From an uncultured Erythrobacter sp. (GTDB lineage: Bacteria > Pseudomonadota > Alphaproteobacteria > Sphingomonadales > Sphingomonadaceae): a stretch of 64,000 nucleotides of DNA. Made by a program: the position numbers and the translations under genes. The notes below the pieces were generated by a model, which did not search any database, was not told the origin of the DNA, and was given only the letters and a program-made list of their open reading frames with translations. How positions within the stretch are numbered: the stretch's first letter is position 1; the number at the start of each line of letters is the position of its first letter. Location of the stretch: positions 558,001 through 622,000 of the forward strand of contig CANLPY010000002.1 in NCBI GenBank assembly GCA_947493165.1. The letters run 5' to 3'. Below are positions 59,745-64,000 of the stretch, piece by piece.

Positions 59745-61162
59745 GATTCACTTTCCGAATTTTCGGCAAGCGCTTGGCTCGCAGCGGCCCGTCCGGCCAG
59801 TTTGCCCAAGGTCGTGGCCGACATCAGGCCATTGCCTGCGACATAGCCCCATGCCCCTGCACCAGAGAGGCCGCGCGCCGCGCCGCCACCGGCGAAGAGG
59901 TTGGGCAAAGGATCGCCATTCGCCCCGAGCACGCGGGCATCGTGATCGACGACAAGCCCGCCCTGAGTGTGGAACAGTGCGGGATTTACCTTGGCTGCGA
60001 AGAATGGCGTTTTCAGAGTCTTTTCAGCCTGAAATACACGGCCGAAGGCGTCGGCTTCGCCGCTTTGCGCATGTACGGCGATGTTGGCCACTGTGTCTGC
60101 CAATGCTGCCACAGGTACTCGTATCGCTTCCGCCAATGCATTGATCTGATCTGCCTGGATCATCGCTCCGGCATTGCGCAATTCGCGATACTCGCTGATC
60201 TCCGACATAATCTCGTCGATCCGCGCATCGTAAATCGTCCAGGCGAATCCGTCGGTCTGCGCACCGACATCAACCGCCTGTTCTGAGTAACCACGCGATT
60301 CATCGGAGAAGCGCTGCCCCTCGGCGTTGACTTGAAACCCGCCTTCGCTGACCGAAAGCCAGCTGAGCAGCAGACCATGCCCCGCCGCCAGACTGCCATG
60401 CCCCTGATACGAACCGAGATCGGCAGTTTGGGCGCCCAGCGCGGTTCCCCAACGCAACGCATCTCCATTCGCGCCGGGATGGGTATGGGCCATGATCCCA
60501 GCGAGTTCAGGAATGTGATCAGCGACCATTTCCGGATTGCCGGCAAATCCGCAGGTGGCGAGCACCAAAGTGTGACAACCGACGCGATCTTGCGAACCAT
60601 CGGGACGATCGACGACAACGCCGGTGACCATGCCCTTGCCATCGGTTATCAGTTCGCTGACGAGGGCGCTCGTCATCACATCTGCGCCCGCACTTTCGAC
60701 AGCGGAATGCAGCGACGCGATCAGCTCTTCTCCGGTGCGCGACGGTGTACCGTGCAGCCGGGCGCGGCTATGGCCAGGCAATGCGCCGCCTGCCTCGAAC
60801 AGGCTGAACGGCACGCCATGCTGTTCACTCAGCCAGTCGATTGTTTCGGTGGATGCAGCGCAAACCGCACGGACAAAATCGGCATCAGCCGTGCCCTTGC
60901 TTTTGCGGAGCAGATCATCTGCGAACAATTCCGCATTATCTTCAATACCGGCGGCCTGCTGAATGCGGGTTCCGGCGGCCGGGACCAATCCGGTCGACAT
61001 TGCTGTCGTGCCAAGTGGCACCTTGTCGCGCTCAAGAACGAGTACCGACGCGCCGCCATCGCAGGCTGCCAGAGCAGCTGTCAGGCCGCATGCACCAGCA
61101 CCGACGATCAAGACGTCGACAATGAACTCAAATTCTGCTTGGCTATCCGTGATCACACTCAT
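59741..61162 (-). CDS. FAD-dependent oxidoreductase (fumarate reductase/ketosteroid dehydrogenase-like)
   Basis: A 473-residue flavoprotein of the FAD_binding_2 group: the dinucleotide motif VLIVGAGACGLTAALAACDGGASVLVLERD, TTAMSTGLVPAAGTRIQQ, GLVVDHDARVLGANGDPLPNLFAGGGAARGLSGAGAWGYVAGNGL near the end. Members interconvert a C-C single and double bond next to a carbonyl, as fumarate reductases do. In this operon it could form or reduce the double bond of a succinate or maleate derivative. It has no signal peptide, so it is cytoplasmic. Confidence 0.87.
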   Translation of the reverse strand: MSVITDSQAEFEFIVDVLIVGAGACGLTAALAACDGGASVLVLERDKVPLGTTAMSTGLVPAAGTRIQQAAGIEDNAELFADDLLRKSKGTADADFVRAVCAASTETIDWLSEQHGVPFSLFEAGGALPGHSRARLHGTPSRTGEELIASLHSAVESAGADVMTSALVSELITDGKGMVTGVVVDRPDGSQDRVGCHTLVLATCGFAGNPEMVADHIPELAGIMAHTHPGANGDALRWGTALGAQTADLGSYQGHGSLAAGHGLLLSWLSVSEGGFQVNAEGQRFSDESRGYSEQAVDVGAQTDGFAWTIYDARIDEIMSEISEYRELRNAGAMIQADQINALAEAIRVPVAALADTVANIAVHAQSGEADAFGRVFQAEKTLKTPFFAAKVNPALFHTQGGLVVDHDARVLGANGDPLPNLFAGGGAARGLSGAGAWGYVAGNGLMSATTLGKLAGRAAASQALAENSESES

Positions 61163-62073
61163 GCATCACCATCCGTCAGCAAGGTTGCGAAAGAGGCCAT
61201 TTCCGGGCTGTAGCGTTTGCCATGCTCGATCAGTTCGCCCGTTCCAATCGCATCATTGATACCCTTTAGGTCGACCATCCTGTCCCAATACTTCTCGGTG
61301 GTGCCATCACGTTTTAGCACGGCGAGCATATCGTTTGCCGCTTGCACCACCGTGCGCGCAAATGCGCCAGGGAAGATCACAAGCCGGTATCCCAAAGCGT
61401 AAAGCTCTTGCGCCGGCCGGATCGGTGTTGAGCCGCCTTCGACCATATTAGCCAAGAGAACGGCGCGCCCATCAAATTGCGCGCACAATTGCTTCATCGC
61501 CTCATCAGAAGGAGGTGCCTCGACGAACAGAATGTCCGCACCGGCTTCGACATAAGCCTCTGCCCGCTCCAAAGCGGCATCGAACCCCTCGACGGCAATC
61601 GCGTCCGTTCGCGCAACGATTAACGCGTCTTCACGGGTATCCAGAGCCGCCTTAAGCTTGCCCACCATCTCTTCGCAAGACACCAGCGACTTGCCCGCCA
61701 AGTGACCGCAGCGTTTGGGCATTTGCTGATCCTCAAGTTGTATGGCAGTCGCCCCCGCGCGCTCAAAAGTGCGGACGGTGCGCATGACATTCAGCGCATT
61801 GCCAAAGCCGGTGTCGGCATCGACGATCAATGGGATTTCAACCCGATCCGCAATGAGCGCAATGGTTTCGGCTACTTCCGACATCGAAACCAGACCAATG
61901 TCTGGTCTACCAAGCCGTGAATAGGCAATGGAACCGCCAGTTACATAGGCGGCTTGGAAACCGTGGGCCTGCACGAGCGCTGCAGAAAGCCCATCATAAC
62001 AACCGGGCGCAAGCACGCCTTTTTCAAGCAATGTGCGAAGAATTGCGGCTTTGCCTGCGCGTGGTCCAGTCAT
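61159..62073 (-). CDS. Isocitrate lyase/PEP mutase-family lyase
   Basis: A protein of about 304 residues. The barrel start is LAPGCYDGLSAALVQAHGFQAAYVTGG, metal-binding DADTGFGN and QLEDQ follow, and the catalytic loop carries KRCGHLAGK, whose Cys marks true carbon-carbon lyases (2-methylisocitrate lyase, 2,3-dimethylmalate lyase) as against mutases. It would split a substituted malate into pyruvate (or another 2-oxoacid) plus an acid. The ATG at 62073 is preferred over one at 62118. It overlaps the flavoprotein gene by ATGA and is divergent from the hydratase genes. Confidence 0.87.
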   Translation of the reverse strand: MTGPRAGKAAILRTLLEKGVLAPGCYDGLSAALVQAHGFQAAYVTGGSIAYSRLGRPDIGLVSMSEVAETIALIADRVEIPLIVDADTGFGNALNVMRTVRTFERAGATAIQLEDQQMPKRCGHLAGKSLVSCEEMVGKLKAALDTREDALIVARTDAIAVEGFDAALERAEAYVEAGADILFVEAPPSDEAMKQLCAQFDGRAVLLANMVEGGSTPIRPAQELYALGYRLVIFPGAFARTVVQAANDMLAVLKRDGTTEKYWDRMVDLKGINDAIGTGELIEHGKRYSPEMASFATLLTDGDA

Positions 62074-62244
62074 AGCCTCGGTCGTAGTGCCAGCTAACCT
62101 CCCGGACAATCGGCGCAAGGGCCGCTATCGTATCGCGACAAATCCCAGGTGGGCCATGGCTACATTTGCAGCATCGCTTTACCCAAAGCCGACGGTGCAG
62201 CGCGATTGAGTTTTGCCGCTCGGCAGGCATCGCAAAACAGTTCC

Positions 62245-63543
62245 ATGGAGCAAATCGGTATGATCCCTCCGGCGACAATGGCGGAAAAACTTATCGCCCG
62301 CGCGGCGGGGCTGACGAGCGTTGCGCCCGGTCAGATCGTGACAGCGAATGTTGATCTTGCCTTTGCCCATGACAGTTCGGGTCCGCGCCGCTGGGCTCCG
62401 CAATTGGAGAAACTCGGCGTCGGGCTTTGGGATCCAGCCAAGGTTGCCATCATCACGGATCACTATGTACCCGCGACTGATGCCGATTCCGCGGCGATCC
62501 TGAAAACGACCCGCGATTTTGCCCGCGACCATGGGATCAATCATTTCTTCGACATGATCGGCATCTGTCATCTTGTGCTGCCAGAAAAGGGTTTGATGCG
62601 TCCCGGAGCATTCGTCGCAGGCGGGGACAGTCATTCCCCAACCGGCGGCGCGTTTGGCGCTTATGTGGCGGGATATGGCGCTACTGACATGGTGGGAATT
62701 GTCGCCACTGGCAAGACCTGGATTAGGGTGCCTCAATCCATTCGCATAGAGCTGAACGGGGCCTTGCCACGCGGCGTTGTGGCTAAAGACGTGATGCTGA
62801 TGCTGTGCCGCGAAATTGGATTGGACAACGCCTTTTGCGCCTTCGAGTTTGGGGGCAGCGCTGTCGACCAGATGTCCATGCAAGAACGCATGGTGCTCAG
62901 CAATATGACAGCCGAACTGGGCGGTGAGACTGGATTGATCGCTCCTGATGACACGACCTTCCGCTTCCTGCGTGATCGCGGCAAGCCGGTCGATGATGAA
63001 GCGGAAAGCCGCGCTTTCGCGCCCGATTCCGATGCCCGATACTTGCAACGCAAGCGTTTCGACATGGCAGCGATGGTCCCGCAGGTTGCCGCGCCGCATT
63101 CGCCCGACAACACCGACAATGTTGGCAGCTTTTCGTCCGTCCGTGTTGATCAGGCCTATGTTGGTGCATGTGTTGGAGCGAAATTGTCCGATTTGCACAT
63201 GGTTGCGCAAGTGCTCAATGGCCGCAAAGTTGCCAGCCATGTGCGGCTGCTGGTCGCGCCTGCATCACAGGAAGTCATGGCCAAAGCGAGCGGCGATGGC
63301 ACGATCCAAACGCTGGTCGATGCAGGAGCCAAGATCATGCCAACCGGATGCGGAGCCTGCGCCGGAATGGGTGCAGGCATTCTTTCAGACGGTGATGTCT
63401 GCATTTCCAGCACCAATCGTAATTTTCAAGGGCGTATGGGTCACAGCGGGGCAAGCGTATATCTTGGATCACCTTACACTACCGCCGCATCGGCAGTTGC
63501 CGGACGTATTGCCGATCCGCGCGAAATGATGGAGGCGATTTAA
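62245..63543 (+). CDS. Aconitase-family hydratase, large (Fe-S) subunit (LeuC/DmdA-like)
   Basis: A protein of about 432 residues related to 3-isopropylmalate dehydratase large subunits. The [4Fe-4S] cysteines are in GACVGAKLSDL and TGCGACAGMG, with the substrate region AGGDSHSPTGGAFGAYVAGYGATDM. The family is smaller than aconitase and includes isopropylmalate, citraconate/mesaconate and dimethylmaleate hydratases. Start choice is open: ATG at 62245, 62260 or 62278; frames from 62149 look too long. No leuA or leuB gene is nearby, so a role in leucine synthesis is doubtful. The small subunit follows with a one-base overlap (TAATG). Confidence 0.86.
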   Translation: MEQIGMIPPATMAEKLIARAAGLTSVAPGQIVTANVDLAFAHDSSGPRRWAPQLEKLGVGLWDPAKVAIITDHYVPATDADSAAILKTTRDFARDHGINHFFDMIGICHLVLPEKGLMRPGAFVAGGDSHSPTGGAFGAYVAGYGATDMVGIVATGKTWIRVPQSIRIELNGALPRGVVAKDVMLMLCREIGLDNAFCAFEFGGSAVDQMSMQERMVLSNMTAELGGETGLIAPDDTTFRFLRDRGKPVDDEAESRAFAPDSDARYLQRKRFDMAAMVPQVAAPHSPDNTDNVGSFSSVRVDQAYVGACVGAKLSDLHMVAQVLNGRKVASHVRLLVAPASQEVMAKASGDGTIQTLVDAGAKIMPTGCGACAGMGAGILSDGDVCISSTNRNFQGRMGHSGASVYLGSPYTTAASAVAGRIADPREMMEAI

Positions 63544-64000
63544 TGGCCAAGGCATGGGTGTTCGGAGACGGGATTAGCACCGACCTGCTGGCGCCGGGAA
63601 ACAAGCTGAAGCTAAACCCTGATGAACTGTCGCGCCATTGTCTAACCGCCATCAAACCCGACTTTCCGAACCACGTCGCGCCGGGCGACATCATCTTTGC
63701 AGGAAGCAATTTCGGCCAGGGTTCCTCGCGCGAACAGGCGGCCGTATCGCTGAAACTTCTCGGCGTTGGCGCTGTCTTCGCGCAATCTTTCGCCCGGATT
63801 TTCTATCGTAATGCGCTGAACCTTGGGCTGCCAATATTCGATTTTGCCCATCGAAATGAGATTTCGGAAGGTGACGACGTAACACTGGACCTTGAGTGCG
63901 GCAAATTATCGAACACAACCACCGCGCAATCCTATGAGATACAGCCGCTTCCGGCTGAACTGATGGAGATTGTGAAGGCGGGCGGCTTGATAAACTATCT
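63543..64000 (+). CDS. Aconitase-family hydratase, small (swivel) subunit (LeuD/DmdB-like), partial
   Basis: The first 152 codons of the small subunit, cut by the window end. It shows VFGDGISTDLLAPGN, GSNFGQGSSREQAAVSLK (the substrate-binding loop with SSREQA) and FARIFYRNALNLGLPIFDF, all typical of LeuD-type swivel domains. The stop is outside, but at about 160-170 residues for the family almost all is present. It begins in the stop codon of the large subunit. Confidence 0.92.
   Translation, partial: MAKAWVFGDGISTDLLAPGNKLKLNPDELSRHCLTAIKPDFPNHVAPGDIIFAGSNFGQGSSREQAAVSLKLLGVGAVFAQSFARIFYRNALNLGLPIFDFAHRNEISEGDDVTLDLECGKLSNTTTAQSYEIQPLPAELMEIVKAGGLINY

Noticed and set aside
58743..59846. 367-codon plus-strand frame over the NodB-fold genes
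   Set aside because: Shadow of two clear minus-strand genes.
62179..63240. 353-codon minus-strand frame in the hydratase gene
   Set aside because: Antisense to the Fe-S subunit, with no recognisable product.

Overview
The window looks like chromosomal DNA of a marine or aquatic alphaproteobacterium of the Sphingomonadales, most likely Erythrobacteraceae. This is inferred from moderate GC, the style of the FtsH, TonB-receptor and dTDP-rhamnose proteins, the MaoC/CaiB neighbours, and a perfect alphaproteobacterial LexA box (GTTC-N7-GTTC). No rRNA, tRNA, CRISPR array or insertion sequence was seen. Genes are dense, and most neighbours overlap by ATGA, GTGA or TGATG, so the region is built of long operons.

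Region by region: (1) 1-653 is the 5' end of ftsH, on the minus strand. (2) 769-5842 is a TetR-controlled DevBCA-like export system: permease, ATPase, membrane-fusion protein and outer-membrane lipoprotein, with two tandem operators at the TetR start. (3) 5839-9595 is a DUF3604 / parvulin isomerase / HupE trio. (4) 9648-11227 is a MaoC hydratase with a CaiB/BaiF CoA-transferase. (5) 11341-29768 is a large Wzx/Wzy-type exopolysaccharide (EPS) locus: PssD/PssE, Wza, Wzc, several glycosyltransferases including rhamnosyl and RgpF types, a polymerase, a flippase, a sulfotransferase-like protein and rfbABCD. It suggests a rhamnose-containing, possibly sulfated polymer. Set inside it is a two-gene unit (20297-22596) resembling the GhsA/GhsB head-spike pair of gene transfer agents, preceded by a LexA box. 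(6) 29957-38649 is a lasso-peptide gene cluster inserted between EPS genes: nucleotidyltransferase, ABC exporter, PqqD-like B1, HPr-kinase-like protein, PRMT-like methyltransferase, a 50-residue precursor, an asparagine-synthetase-like cyclase, a putative 2-oxoglutarate/Fe(II) oxygenase and the B2 protease. (7) 38755-41205 resumes EPS-type genes. (8) 41227-51302 is a GntR-linked catabolic set: CoA-transferase, hydantoinase B and A, HMG-CoA lyase, a TonB receptor and an isochorismatase-like amidase. (9) 51620-64000 is a second catabolic set: a transketolase/E1-like enzyme, an alpha/beta hydrolase, two MFS carriers, two NodB-fold amidohydrolases, a flavoprotein, an isocitrate-lyase-family enzyme and the two subunits of an aconitase-family hydratase.

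The two most interesting systems are the lasso cluster, which combines kinase, methyltransferase, oxygenase and nucleotidyltransferase genes around one precursor, and the SOS-box-linked head-spike pair placed within the locus that makes the surface polysaccharide such spikes would bind. The order of hydrolase, amidase, hydratase and lyase genes in regions 8-9 also fits a route for cyclic imides or substituted maleates, but that is inference only.
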